DNA from: Bacteroidetes bacterium HGW-Bacteroidetes-16
GTDB lineage: Bacteria > Bacteroidota > Bacteroidia > Bacteroidales > F082
DNA length: 64,000 nucleotides
Reading direction: 5' to 3'
Assembly: GCA_002840975.1 (NCBI GenBank)
Contig: PHDN01000023.1
Coordinates: 1-64,000, forward strand
Positions 34,780 to 42,949 of this stretch are shown here, in pieces; within the stretch, counting starts at the first letter, position 1; each line of letters begins with the position of its first letter. The position numbers and the translations under genes are program-made. The notes beneath the pieces are model-generated. The model was not told where the DNA came from. It ran no database searches and was given only the letters and a program-made list of their open reading frames with translations.

Positions 34780-34796
34780 GTCAAACATGGTGCCAA
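34780..34796 (-). promoter_or_regulatory. Sigma-54-like -24/-12 promoter
   Basis: The minus strand reads TTGGCACCATGTTTGAC, matching TTGGCAC-N5-TTGC in sequence and spacing except for the final C of the -12 element (A here). Transcription would start near 34770, about 50 nt before the fusion gene ATG at 34718. A GAFTGA-containing activator is encoded at the end of the same cluster. Confidence 0.6.
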
Positions 34797-34871
34797 ATCT
34801 GCTTTTTGGATGCTAACACGCTGTATACATGCGTATTACAAATATACTCAATAGAATTTGCGGGATTGAAT

Positions 34872-34894
34872 TGTTGAATTTGTTTACACCTGTT
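34872..34894 (+). promoter_or_regulatory. Upstream element copy 1 (TGTTGAATTT-N5-CACCTGTT)
   Basis: This 23-bp element matches the reverse complement of the copy at 34955-34977 at 18 of 23 positions, with all five differences confined to the central spacer. It lies about 80-100 bp upstream of the sigma-54-like promoter, a usual distance for NtrC-type activator sites. Confidence 0.55.
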
Positions 34895-34954
34895 CAGATC
34901 AATTATAGAGAACTAATTGATGGTTAGGTGCTTGAAGCAAGTGTAGAATAACAC

Positions 34955-34977
34955 AACAGGTGTTGCGAAATTCAACA
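34955..34977 (-). promoter_or_regulatory. Upstream element copy 2 (inverted)
   Basis: This is the inverted partner of copy 1, about 160-180 bp upstream of the promoter. It overlaps a small perfect dyad, CAACA-GG-TGTTG, at 34954-34965. Paired sites of this kind usually bind dimers of an AAA+ activator that oligomerise. Confidence 0.55.
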
Positions 34978-35062
34978 GTCGGTAATATTAGTACTTAAAT
35001 TGTAAGTAACTTCAGACTCTAATTTTGGATAGTATATATCAATAAATCAGATTTATAGCTGG

Positions 35063-38000
35063 TTAAATCCATTTTTCAATCCATTTTCTGGCGTTAACAA
35101 AAGCTTCCATCCAGGGAGATACTTCATCATGCTGGTGCATTTCAGGATAGATGGGCCATTGCCAGGGCAAAAAAGAACGCTCCAGATGTGGCATCATGGC
35201 AAGGTGCCTTCCATTGTTGGAACAAATAGCGGCCGCTGACCAATCCGATCCATTGGGATTGCCCGGATACAGGTCGTAGCTGTATTTCATCACGATGTGG
35301 TAATTATCGCTAAAGCAGGGGAAACTAAATTTACCTTCACCGTGTGCAATCCAGGCACCCAGACGGTTTCCTGATAAAGAATGAAGCATAACAGAGTTGT
35401 TTTCAGCAATATCCAGGTTAACAAACCCTGACTCAAATTTTCCGGATTCATTGTGTAACATACGAACCTGCTCAGGATGTTTTGGATAAATCAGGTTTAA
35501 CTCAGTCATTAACTGACAACCATTACAAACTCCTAAACTCAGGGTGTCTTTTCGGGCATAAAAGTTTTCGAGGGATTTGGCTGCCTTTTCGTTGAATAAA
35601 AAGGCTCCGGCCCAACCTTTTGCCGAACCCAGTACATCCGAATTGGAAAAGCCACCCACAAAGACAATCAAATGTATATCGCTAAGATCTTCCCTGCCGG
35701 CGATCAGATCAGTCATGTGGACATCCTTTACATCAAAACCGGCTAAGTACATGGCATAAGCCATCTCACGGTCGCCATTCACCCCTTTCTCGCGGATAAT
35801 AGCAGCTTTGGTTCCGGTGGCTATTCGCCGATGCATATCAATGCCAAAATCGATTGCCTTTCCAGTAAAGGTTTTATTAAAGCTAAAGCTCAGATCTTGT
35901 CGCTTGTAATTTTGAAACCGACAACGTGCGAAGCCTTCACCACTTTGTTTTATGTCCAACTGATAGGAAGTTTCGAACCAGACATCGCGTAAGCGATCGA
36001 TGTCGAGTCTTATTTTTTTGTCATCGGGCCGGATAAAGGTCAATGTGCGTTCACCCACCATTTGCCCGATCTCAATAAAGTCAACTCCCTGATTTAAGAG
36101 CAGATCGCAGACTTTTTCACGCTCTTCCACCTGAATAACAATGGCCGGATTTTCACTAAACAGGATTTTTACCGCATCCTGCTCATTAAATACGCACAGG
36201 TCGATTTCCATGCCATGATCACAATTGGCAAAATTCATTTCGAGCAGGGTAGTAACCAATCCGCCGGCACTGATATCATGCCCCGACTTGATAGATCCCT
36301 GACTTATAAGTGATTGAACGGCGTTAAACGCTTTTATAAAATAATTGGCATCCTTTACATCGGGGGTTTTCTTTCCGATTTTATTTTGAGTTTGAGCAAA
36401 ACTACTTCCACCTAACTCCATAGGGGACCTGGAAAAATTGATATACAACAAGGGCAGTCCTGCTTTTGGATAGGCTACCGGCCCAATTGCTTGTTTTATA
36501 TCGGCAACCTGGCCCGCCGCACTGATGATGACCGTTCCGGGAGCAAAAACGGTTTCCCCATCAGGATATTTTTGAGTCATCGACAACGAATCCTTTCCTG
36601 TAGGAATGTTGATTCCCAGTTGGATGGCAAAATCACTCAGCGCTTCTACTGCCTGATACAAACGGGCATTTTCACCCGGATTTTTTGCAGGCCACATCCA
36701 GTTGGCGCTCAGGCTTACTCCTTTGAGCTGGTCAACGATGGGTGCCCAAATCAGGTTTGTAAGAGATTCGGCTATGGCCAGACGCGACCCTGCACCCGGA
36801 TCAATCAACCCGCTAATTGAAGCATGTCCTAAAGCGGTAGCCATGCCGGTTTTTCCCTGGTAATCGAGGGCCATCATGCCCAGGTTGTTCAATGGAAGCT
36901 GTATACATCCGGCGGTTTGTTGCATGGCTACTTTCCCGGTAACAGAGCGATCAACTTTGTTTGTCAACCAGTCTTTGCAAGCAACCGATTCAAGTCGAAG
37001 AACCTGGTTAATGTAGTGCTCAATATTATCTATATTGTACGTAATATCTTCAAATCCACCATTTTCAGTTGTATCATATAGAATCGTTTTTGGAGGCTGT
37101 CCAAATAAATATTCCAATTTAAGATCTACCGGGCGGTCATTGTTGTTTGATTGAAAAACCAGCGATTGGTCATCCTTCACTACACCAACCTGATAGATGG
37201 GTGCACGTTCGCGTTTTGCCACGGCTTCTAAAAATGGGTAATCTTTTCCTTTGATTACCAACCCCATACGTTCCTGCGATTCATTACCTAAAATTTCCTT
37301 AAAGGAAAGAGTTGGATCTCCTACCGGCAACTTGTCCAGGTTGATGACCGCGCCTGATTCTTCTACAAGTTCCGACAAGCTGTTCAGGTGTCCGCCTGCC
37401 CCGTGATCGTGAATGGAAACGATGGGGTTTTCATCAGATTCGACCATGGCACGTATCGCATTCATCGTACGTTTTTGCATTTCCGGGTTTGCACGCTGAA
37501 CGGCATTCAATTCAATTTGGTTGCCAAACTCGCCGGTTGCCACGGAAGAAACAGCGCCGCCACCCATACCAATTCGATAATTGTCGCCACCCAACACCAC
37601 AATCAGATCTCCTGGCTCAGGTATTTCTTTTTTTGCATCTTTTTGATTACCAAAGCCTATTCCGCCGGCTTGCATGATGACTTTATCGTAACCATAAGTG
37701 TTCCCATTTTCGGTATGTTCGAATGTGAGTAAGCTTCCGTTTATCAATGGTTGACCAAATTTGTTTCCAAAATCGGAAGCCCCATTTGACGCTTTGATTA
37801 AGATTTGCTCAGGGGTTTGATAAAGCCAGGGACGTGCCTCAACTTTAAACTCCCAGTCACGGTTGGGATTATTCCGCGTATAGGAGGTCATATAAACTGC
37901 TGTACCCGCCAATGGTAAGCTGCCTTTGCCTCCTGCCATCCGGTCGCGGATTTCACCCCCGGTTCCTGTGGCCGCACCATTGAAGGGCTCAACAGTAGTT

Positions 38001-38755
38001 GGAAAATTATGCGTTTCGGCTTTTAACGAGAGTACCGTATCAATGTCGTTGATTTGAAAAAAAGCTGCAGTATTGTTCATTTTAGGTGCAAACTGCTCGA
38101 TTTTCGGCCCCAGAATAAATGCTACATTGTCTTTATAGGCCGATACCAATGAATTGGGATTGATGGCAGATGTTTTTTTTATCATGGCAAACAAGCTATC
38201 CTTCATCGCCACTCCATTGATAATAAAAGTGCCGTTAAAAATCTTGTGCCTACAATGTTCAGAATTAATCTGCGCAAAACCATATACCTCTGAATCAGTC
38301 AGTTTCCGGTTGATTTTATCTGAAACCGACTTTAAATAATTCACTTCATCAGGACTTAAGGCCAGGCCTTCCTGTTGGTTGTACAAGGCTATGTCTGCGA
38401 TGTACCTGATGGGTTCAGGGATTTCGGGAATGTGGAAAATATCCTGGTTTATCCCATCATATATCTGTTGTAACATGGGATCAAATCTGGCATTTTCAAT
38501 AGTTGTCAGCGTGACCATTTCGATTCGGGAAATCCCTTCAACGCCCATATTTTGACATATTTCCACAGCATTGGTGCTCCAGGGTGTAATCATTTCCTTC
38601 CTGGGACCGATAAAAATACCCTCCAGGGTGTTGTCTTTAATATGCTTCGCACCGCTAAACAGCCATTTTAACTTTTTTCGATTAAAATCACTCAGCTCCT
38701 CCCTGGTTTGAACGAGGAAGTAGACTTTTGAATCCCGACTAAAAAAATATACCAT
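35063..38755 (-). CDS. purL: Phosphoribosylformylglycinamidine synthase (large single-chain form)
   Basis: This 1230-residue enzyme catalyses the fourth step of purine synthesis, FGAR plus glutamine and ATP to FGAM. It contains the N-terminal PurS-like part, two AIRS-type halves (HNFPTTVEPFNGAATGTGGEIRD in pieces; HDHGAGGHLNS; SGHDISAGGL), and a C-terminal glutamine amidotransferase with nucleophile Cys in LGVCNGCQLM and the His of WIAHGEGKF. The long fused form is typical of Gammaproteobacteria and Bacteroidota. It is flanked by unrelated genes; a -7 box lies 36 nt upstream of the ATG. Confidence 0.97.
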   Translation of the reverse strand: MVYFFSRDSKVYFLVQTREELSDFNRKKLKWLFSGAKHIKDNTLEGIFIGPRKEMITPWSTNAVEICQNMGVEGISRIEMVTLTTIENARFDPMLQQIYDGINQDIFHIPEIPEPIRYIADIALYNQQEGLALSPDEVNYLKSVSDKINRKLTDSEVYGFAQINSEHCRHKIFNGTFIINGVAMKDSLFAMIKKTSAINPNSLVSAYKDNVAFILGPKIEQFAPKMNNTAAFFQINDIDTVLSLKAETHNFPTTVEPFNGAATGTGGEIRDRMAGGKGSLPLAGTAVYMTSYTRNNPNRDWEFKVEARPWLYQTPEQILIKASNGASDFGNKFGQPLINGSLLTFEHTENGNTYGYDKVIMQAGGIGFGNQKDAKKEIPEPGDLIVVLGGDNYRIGMGGGAVSSVATGEFGNQIELNAVQRANPEMQKRTMNAIRAMVESDENPIVSIHDHGAGGHLNSLSELVEESGAVINLDKLPVGDPTLSFKEILGNESQERMGLVIKGKDYPFLEAVAKRERAPIYQVGVVKDDQSLVFQSNNNDRPVDLKLEYLFGQPPKTILYDTTENGGFEDITYNIDNIEHYINQVLRLESVACKDWLTNKVDRSVTGKVAMQQTAGCIQLPLNNLGMMALDYQGKTGMATALGHASISGLIDPGAGSRLAIAESLTNLIWAPIVDQLKGVSLSANWMWPAKNPGENARLYQAVEALSDFAIQLGINIPTGKDSLSMTQKYPDGETVFAPGTVIISAAGQVADIKQAIGPVAYPKAGLPLLYINFSRSPMELGGSSFAQTQNKIGKKTPDVKDANYFIKAFNAVQSLISQGSIKSGHDISAGGLVTTLLEMNFANCDHGMEIDLCVFNEQDAVKILFSENPAIVIQVEEREKVCDLLLNQGVDFIEIGQMVGERTLTFIRPDDKKIRLDIDRLRDVWFETSYQLDIKQSGEGFARCRFQNYKRQDLSFSFNKTFTGKAIDFGIDMHRRIATGTKAAIIREKGVNGDREMAYAMYLAGFDVKDVHMTDLIAGREDLSDIHLIVFVGGFSNSDVLGSAKGWAGAFLFNEKAAKSLENFYARKDTLSLGVCNGCQLMTELNLIYPKHPEQVRMLHNESGKFESGFVNLDIAENNSVMLHSLSGNRLGAWIAHGEGKFSFPCFSDNYHIVMKYSYDLYPGNPNGSDWSAAAICSNNGRHLAMMPHLERSFLPWQWPIYPEMHQHDEVSPWMEAFVNARKWIEKWI

Positions 38756-38790
38756 GATGCAGCGGATTTTGAAAATTCAAATAACAGCTG

Positions 38791-38798
38791 CAAAGATA
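38791..38798 (-). promoter_or_regulatory. -7 box (TATCTTTG) for purL
   Basis: An exact TAnnTTTG match on the minus strand would give a leader of about 30 nt before the purL ATG at 38755. No clear -33 TTTG at proper spacing. Confidence 0.45.
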
Positions 38799-38845
38799 GA
38801 AAAGCAAAATTGAAGGTTAGGCCCTTTCGTGAAAAAGCATCAACT

Positions 38846-39781
38846 TTATTTAGGAACCTCTTTGGGGAGTTGTGCTTCCGACACACCAAACACTTCATGA
38901 GGCTCTAAATTTCCGATGGGCTCGATGTGCAATATCACATCATAAACTTTTGGTACAACTCGTTTGATTTCGTTTTCAACTTTCTCGCCAATGTCATGTG
39001 CCTCATTGAGGGTCATATTACCTTCCATCTCTATATCAAGCACAATCATATATTGGTTGGCCATTTTCCGAACGCGGATTCTATGTGGGTTGGTTGCCCC
39101 TTTAATACTTTTTACTGCCGTTAAAATTTGTCTGTAAATTTCCGGCGAATCGACACCATCCATGAGCTCCCTGTTGGTTTCCATGAAAATGCGAAAGGCG
39201 ACAAACATGATATAAAAGCTAACCGCCAGTGCCGTCAGTGTGTCAATCAGGGGCAATTCAAAAACAAAGGTAAAGATCAGGCCAAGGAGGACTGAGACTG
39301 AAATCACCACGTCATTTTTCATATTGCGGGCATTGGCAATGAGCATGGCACTATCCACTATTTTGCCTGTTTTATGAAGATACCACGAGAGTAATAGCTT
39401 CCCGAAGATGGAAACGACCACGATATAAAGTGAAATTTTATCTGGTATTGAACGCGTTACCGGATCAATGAGTTGTCCAAAGGAGGACATGGCCAACTGT
39501 GCCCCGGCAAAGAAGATAATAAACGACAGGAATTTTGTAGCCAGGGTATCGGCTTTATGATATCCATAGGGATATTTAATATCGGGTGGTCGAGCAACAA
39601 TATAGGCGGCATACAGTGTGATGAGAGAAGTGATGATATCGCTTGCCGAATCAATACCATCTGCCACAACCGCAAGGCTACCTGCAAACAGCCCAATGCT
39701 GATTTTGAGGACGGCCAGCACGGCATTACCCACGATGGCAATGCGTGAAGCAAATATGATTTTTTTTTCGCGAGGTTGCAT
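38846..39781 (-). CDS. Cation diffusion facilitator family transporter
   Basis: This 311-residue protein has six membrane helices and a cytosolic ferredoxin-like domain (about 210-300), the CDF architecture for proton-driven export of divalent metals. The first metal motif is DGIDSASDIITS. In the fifth helix region the usual HxxxD is NMKND, so the His is replaced by Asn, which may shift metal preference away from zinc. The ATG at 39781 is used. It follows trxB on the same strand, but a terminator and a new -7 box between them suggest separate transcription. Confidence 0.92.
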   Translation of the reverse strand: MQPREKKIIFASRIAIVGNAVLAVLKISIGLFAGSLAVVADGIDSASDIITSLITLYAAYIVARPPDIKYPYGYHKADTLATKFLSFIIFFAGAQLAMSSFGQLIDPVTRSIPDKISLYIVVVSIFGKLLLSWYLHKTGKIVDSAMLIANARNMKNDVVISVSVLLGLIFTFVFELPLIDTLTALAVSFYIMFVAFRIFMETNRELMDGVDSPEIYRQILTAVKSIKGATNPHRIRVRKMANQYMIVLDIEMEGNMTLNEAHDIGEKVENEIKRVVPKVYDVILHIEPIGNLEPHEVFGVSEAQLPKEVPK

Positions 39782-39804
39782 CAATTTTGAACTGGACTTG
39801 GGTT

Positions 39805-39812
39805 CAAAGGTA
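39805..39812 (-). promoter_or_regulatory. -7 box (TACCTTTG) for the CDF transporter
   Basis: An exact TAnnTTTG match begins exactly where the T-tract of the trxB terminator ends. It would start transcription about 17 nt before the ATG at 39781. Confidence 0.5.
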
Positions 39813-39851
39813 AAAAAAACGGCCTCTCAGGATTTTCTAAAAGACCGTTTT
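39813..39851 (-). terminator. Rho-independent terminator of trxB
   Basis: On the minus strand AAAACGG and CCGTTTT form a 7-bp stem with additional internal TTTT/AAAA pairing. The 3-prime arm runs into an eight-T tract. It lies 17 nt past the trxB stop codon. Confidence 0.7.
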
Positions 39852-39867
39852 AACTTATTTGGATAAT

Positions 39868-40809
39868 TTATTTTTGTTCTCCTAAAAACCGCTCGCTTTC
39901 GATAGCCGCCATGCAACCTGTTCCCGCAGCAGTTATGGCCTGACGGTAGTGCTTATCCTGAACATCTCCGGCAGCAAAAATTCCTGGAACATTGGTAGCC
40001 GTTGAATCGGGTTTTGTGATGAGATAGCCTACTTCATCCATGTCCAACTTTCCTTTAAAAATTTCAGTGTTTGGTTTATGTCCGATAGCAACAAAAAAAC
40101 CTTCAATATCGATTTTGCGTTCTTTGCCTGTTTTTCGGTTGACCAGAATAGCACCATTCAGCGACTTGATAAATCCGCTTTCTGTTCCAACAATTTCTTT
40201 TACTTCAGTATCCCATACCATTTCAATATTGGGTGTTTTCATCACGCGATTCACCATGGCTTTAGAGGCTCTGAGTTCGTCGCGGCGGTGGATCAGGTAA
40301 ACCTTATTGACAATATTGGCCAGATAAGTAGCTTCTTCGGCAGCAGTATCTCCACCACCCACTACAGCCACATTCTTTCCTTTGTAAAAGAACCCATCGC
40401 AGGTGGCACAAGCACTTACACCGCCACCTTTAAATTTCTCTTCCGACTCCAGACCCAGGTATTTGGCAGTGGCACCCGTAGCAATAATGACCGTTTCGGC
40501 CATCAGTTCAGTACCATCATCAATACTTACTTTAAAAGGGCGTTTATTGGTATCAATCCCAACAACCATCCCCCACCGGGTTATTGTTCCAAAACGTTCA
40601 GCCTGCCTTTTTAGGTCCTCCATCATTTTTGGACCGTCAATTCCATCCGGGTAACCGGGGAAATTATCTACTTCTGTAGTAGTAGTAAGTTGTCCGCCAG
40701 GCTGCATTCCTTCGTATATAACTGGTTTTAAATCAGCGCGTGCTGCATAAATGGCGGCAGTATATCCGGCCGGGCCGGAGCCAATAATTAAACATTTGGT
40801 TGTTTCCAT
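39868..40809 (-). CDS. trxB: Thioredoxin reductase
   Basis: This 313-residue flavoenzyme transfers electrons from NADPH to thioredoxin. It has the N-terminal FAD motif GSGPAGYTAAIYAA, the redox-active CATC in SACATCDGFFY, the NADPH-binding GGGDTAAEEA, and the C-terminal FAD contact FAAGDVQDKHYRQAITAAG. Length and domain order are standard for the low-molecular-weight bacterial form. It is preceded by a -7 box and followed by an intrinsic terminator, so it looks monocistronic. Confidence 0.97.
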   Translation of the reverse strand: METTKCLIIGSGPAGYTAAIYAARADLKPVIYEGMQPGGQLTTTTEVDNFPGYPDGIDGPKMMEDLKRQAERFGTITRWGMVVGIDTNKRPFKVSIDDGTELMAETVIIATGATAKYLGLESEEKFKGGGVSACATCDGFFYKGKNVAVVGGGDTAAEEATYLANIVNKVYLIHRRDELRASKAMVNRVMKTPNIEMVWDTEVKEIVGTESGFIKSLNGAILVNRKTGKERKIDIEGFFVAIGHKPNTEIFKGKLDMDEVGYLITKPDSTATNVPGIFAAGDVQDKHYRQAITAAGTGCMAAIESERFLGEQK

Positions 40810-40855
40810 TCTATCAAGTTTTATTCTGGTATTCCGTGTAAAGAAAGACTTTTGG

Positions 40856-40863
40856 CAAAGATA
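40856..40863 (-). promoter_or_regulatory. -7 box (TATCTTTG) for trxB
   Basis: An exact TAnnTTTG match on the minus strand would give a leader of about 40 nt before the trxB ATG at 40809. Confidence 0.5.
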
Positions 40864-40994
40864 GTGCCAAAATACTACTTGCCGAACCCTTAACCGAACT
40901 ATGACATTTTGACTGTAAGAAAATTCCAGGCTTCAGCAAATCAAATTCACATTCGAAATTAAAACAGGTTTTCATTCTATTTGTGGTATTCTAC

Positions 40995-41022
40995 TTGTGC
41001 AAACAAAAAATGATTATTTTTG
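40995..41022 (+). promoter_or_regulatory. Promoter (TTG-17-TATTTTTG) for tRNA-Pro
   Basis: TTG at 40995-40997 and TATTTTTG at 41015-41022 have 17-nt spacing. Transcription would start about 40 nt before the tRNA. Confidence 0.6.
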
Positions 41023-41067
41023 CAACTTCAATTCCAAAACCTTTAAACCAGGTTTGTTCTTATGTAT

Positions 41068-41141
41068 CGGGGTGTGGTGCAGTTGGCTAGCATGCTTGCA
41101 TGGGGTGCAAGTGGTCGCCCGTTCGAGTCGGGCCACTCCGA
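41068..41141 (+). tRNA. tRNA-Pro (anticodon GGG)
   Basis: The 74-nt cloverleaf folds fully. The acceptor stem is CGGGGTG/CACTCCG with one G-T pair, the D stem GTGC/GCAT, the anticodon stem CTTGC/GCAAG around loop ATGGGGT (anticodon GGG at 41102-41104, followed by G37 as expected for proline), and the T arm GCCCG-TTCGAGT-CGGGC. The discriminator is A and no CCA is encoded, usual for Bacteroidota. It is a single tRNA with its own promoter and terminator. Confidence 0.95.
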
Positions 41142-41153
41142 CACATTTTATCT

Positions 41154-41185
41154 AAAAGAGCCTCTTTCATGGGGCTCTTTTTTTT
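41154..41185 (+). terminator. Rho-independent terminator after tRNA-Pro
   Basis: AAAAGAGCC and GGCTCTTTT form a 9-bp stem with a 10-nt loop, extended by further T residues. It starts 13 nt after the tRNA. Confidence 0.85.
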
Positions 41186-41223
41186 GCTATTTCTTGCCAC
41201 AACCCATGTACTTCAATAATTCA

Positions 41224-41231
41224 TACCTTTG
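41224..41231 (+). promoter_or_regulatory. -7 box (TACCTTTG) for the RicT-like gene
   Basis: An exact TAnnTTTG match lies 25 nt before the ATG at 41257. No good -33 partner was found. Confidence 0.45.
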
Positions 41232-41256
41232 CATCTGAACTTTAGTAAAAAGTTAA

Positions 41257-42366
41257 ATGCATATTAAAATGGAAGACCAAGATAATCAAATCTATATAGA
41301 ACCTTCACGCGGATGTTGCATTATCAATAATGCTGATAATTCCCAATCCGGCATAAATCAGCAGCGCTGTTGCAAACTGGCAAGCAACAATTGGCTTGCG
41401 GATTACCCCAACCCTGTTTCTGTAAATGAACCTCAGGTAGCCGAAATCAGATTTAAAAACGGGAGAAAAGAGTTTTTTACTTACCACGCTGAAATGAACC
41501 TGAAAGAGGGCGAAATTGTAGCTGTTGAAGCTGCTCCCGGCCATGATATTGGTATCGTTTCAATGGTAGGGGAATTGGTTCGGCTTCAGTTAACCCGAAA
41601 AAGGGAAGAAGCAAAAAAACGTGAAATGAAGCAGGTATTTCGACATGCACGGATTGCCGATATCGAAAAATGGATGGAAGTAATCAAACTGGAAGACCCT
41701 ACCATGCTGCAATCACGCAAAATTACTTCGACCCTTAAATTGGACATGAAGATCAATGATGTGGAGTTTCAGGGCGATAAAACCAAGGCCATATTCTATT
41801 ATACTGCCAACGACCGGGTTGACTTTAGAGAATTAATACGTCATCTGGCAGAAACATTCAAGGTCAGAATAGAGATGCGTCAGATTGGAGTGAGGCAGGA
41901 AGCTGCAAAACTTGGGGGTATCGGTCCTTGTGGCCGTGAGCTATGTTGCGCTTCATTCATGAGCAGCTTTCGAAGCGTTTCGACAAATGCAGCAAGGGTC
42001 CAGCAACTTTCGCTTAACCCGCAAAAACTGGCTGGTCAATGTGGAAAATTAAAATGCTGTCTCAACTACGAGGTGGACAATTATGTGGATTCGTTGAAAA
42101 GCTTCCCTGATCAGTCAATCCCTTTGAATACCAAGAAAGGGAAGGCTTTTCATATGAAAAGTGATGTATTCAAAAAAATAATGTGGTATAGCTATGTAGG
42201 CGATTCAAATAATATGATGGCCATTCAGATAGATCATGTTAAGGAGATCATGAAGCAGAACCGCAACGGGAAACTACCTGCCGATCTTGAAATGTATGCA
42301 GAGAAAAATGAGATAAAAGAACCTGAAGGCATCGATCGCGTGAATGATATTTCAGGTTATATTTAG
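41257..42366 (+). CDS. PSP1-domain protein, RicT-like
   Basis: This 369-residue protein has the PSP1 domain at about 85-175 and the RicT-type Cys pattern: CGRELCC (about 227-233) and QCGKLKCCLNYE (about 262-273). In Firmicutes RicT/YaaT forms an iron-sulfur complex with RicA and RicF and affects RNA processing by RNase Y. Bacteroidota members have extra N- and C-terminal parts, here with an added Cys-rich N-terminus (GCC, RCC). The C-terminal acidic-basic tail is species-specific. An ATG four codons later (41269) is an alternative start. It is followed by gldH, a usual neighbour in the phylum. Confidence 0.88.
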   Translation: MHIKMEDQDNQIYIEPSRGCCIINNADNSQSGINQQRCCKLASNNWLADYPNPVSVNEPQVAEIRFKNGRKEFFTYHAEMNLKEGEIVAVEAAPGHDIGIVSMVGELVRLQLTRKREEAKKREMKQVFRHARIADIEKWMEVIKLEDPTMLQSRKITSTLKLDMKINDVEFQGDKTKAIFYYTANDRVDFRELIRHLAETFKVRIEMRQIGVRQEAAKLGGIGPCGRELCCASFMSSFRSVSTNAARVQQLSLNPQKLAGQCGKLKCCLNYEVDNYVDSLKSFPDQSIPLNTKKGKAFHMKSDVFKKIMWYSYVGDSNNMMAIQIDHVKEIMKQNRNGKLPADLEMYAEKNEIKEPEGIDRVNDISGYI

Positions 42367-42421
42367 AAGTCTTGATGCAATAAAATTGTTAATAATTCAT
42401 TATCATACTAATTGATTAAAG

Positions 42422-42901
42422 ATGTTGTATAAGGTTTTCAAACAATGTGTCTTAATCCTATTCGCGATCCTGGTGATGGTTTCATGCGACGTTCATACCC
42501 TATACGATCAACAGGTTACCTTGCCGGAGAGCGGCTGGCTTAAGAATGAAGCTGTTAAATTTGATTTGGATATTTCCGATACCATTACTCCATATCATTT
42601 TGAATTAACCTTACGCCATACCACCAACTACCGTTATAGCAACCTTTATATTTTTTTAACCACCCGATTTCCAGAAGGAAAAATGAGCCGCGATACCATT
42701 GAGCTCCTGTTGGCCGATCCCACGGGACAATGGGTGGGTAAAGGATGGGGTAACTTGCGCGATGATGATATCACCTTGAAATCACCTTTGTTTTTTCCAC
42801 AAAAAGGTCATTATCAGTTTCTTGTACAGCAAGCCATGCGAACCGATACTTTGAACGAAATAACCCATTTGGGACTCAGGTTAACTACTTATGGCCAATA
42901 G
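42422..42901 (+). CDS. gldH: Gliding-motility lipoprotein GldH family
   Basis: This 159-residue lipoprotein has a signal peptide with lipobox MVSC (Cys at about 22). The body matches GldH: DISDTITPYHFELTLRHTTN, YRYSNLYIFLTTRFP and DPTGQWVGKGWG. GldH is needed for gliding in Flavobacterium, but relatives occur in many non-gliding Bacteroidota, so motility should not be inferred from it alone. It lies between the RicT-like gene and PBP1A, all in one direction with short gaps. Confidence 0.9.
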   Translation: MLYKVFKQCVLILFAILVMVSCDVHTLYDQQVTLPESGWLKNEAVKFDLDISDTITPYHFELTLRHTTNYRYSNLYIFLTTRFPEGKMSRDTIELLLADPTGQWVGKGWGNLRDDDITLKSPLFFPQKGHYQFLVQQAMRTDTLNEITHLGLRLTTYGQ

Positions 42902-42949
42902 TTTAAAACGCGAAAACCTGATCTTAAATTTACCTCAATAAACAGAAAT

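Larger units (their letters stand above)
34719..35062. other. 344-bp regulatory region upstream of the fusion gene
   Basis: The region lies between the purL stop codon and the binding-protein/GcvH gene. It contains a sigma-54-like -24/-12 element (34780-34796) and two inverted 23-bp elements (34872-34894 and 34955-34977). No obvious purL terminator and no gene is seen. Confidence 0.6.

Noticed and set aside
34861-34980. Reading the two inverted 23-bp elements as a purL terminator
   Set aside because: The arms are about 60 nt apart, AT-rich and without a following T-tract, so activator sites fit better than a terminator.
36491-37732. Several plus-strand frames opposite purL
   Set aside because: They lie fully within the conserved purL coding region and have no protein-like features.
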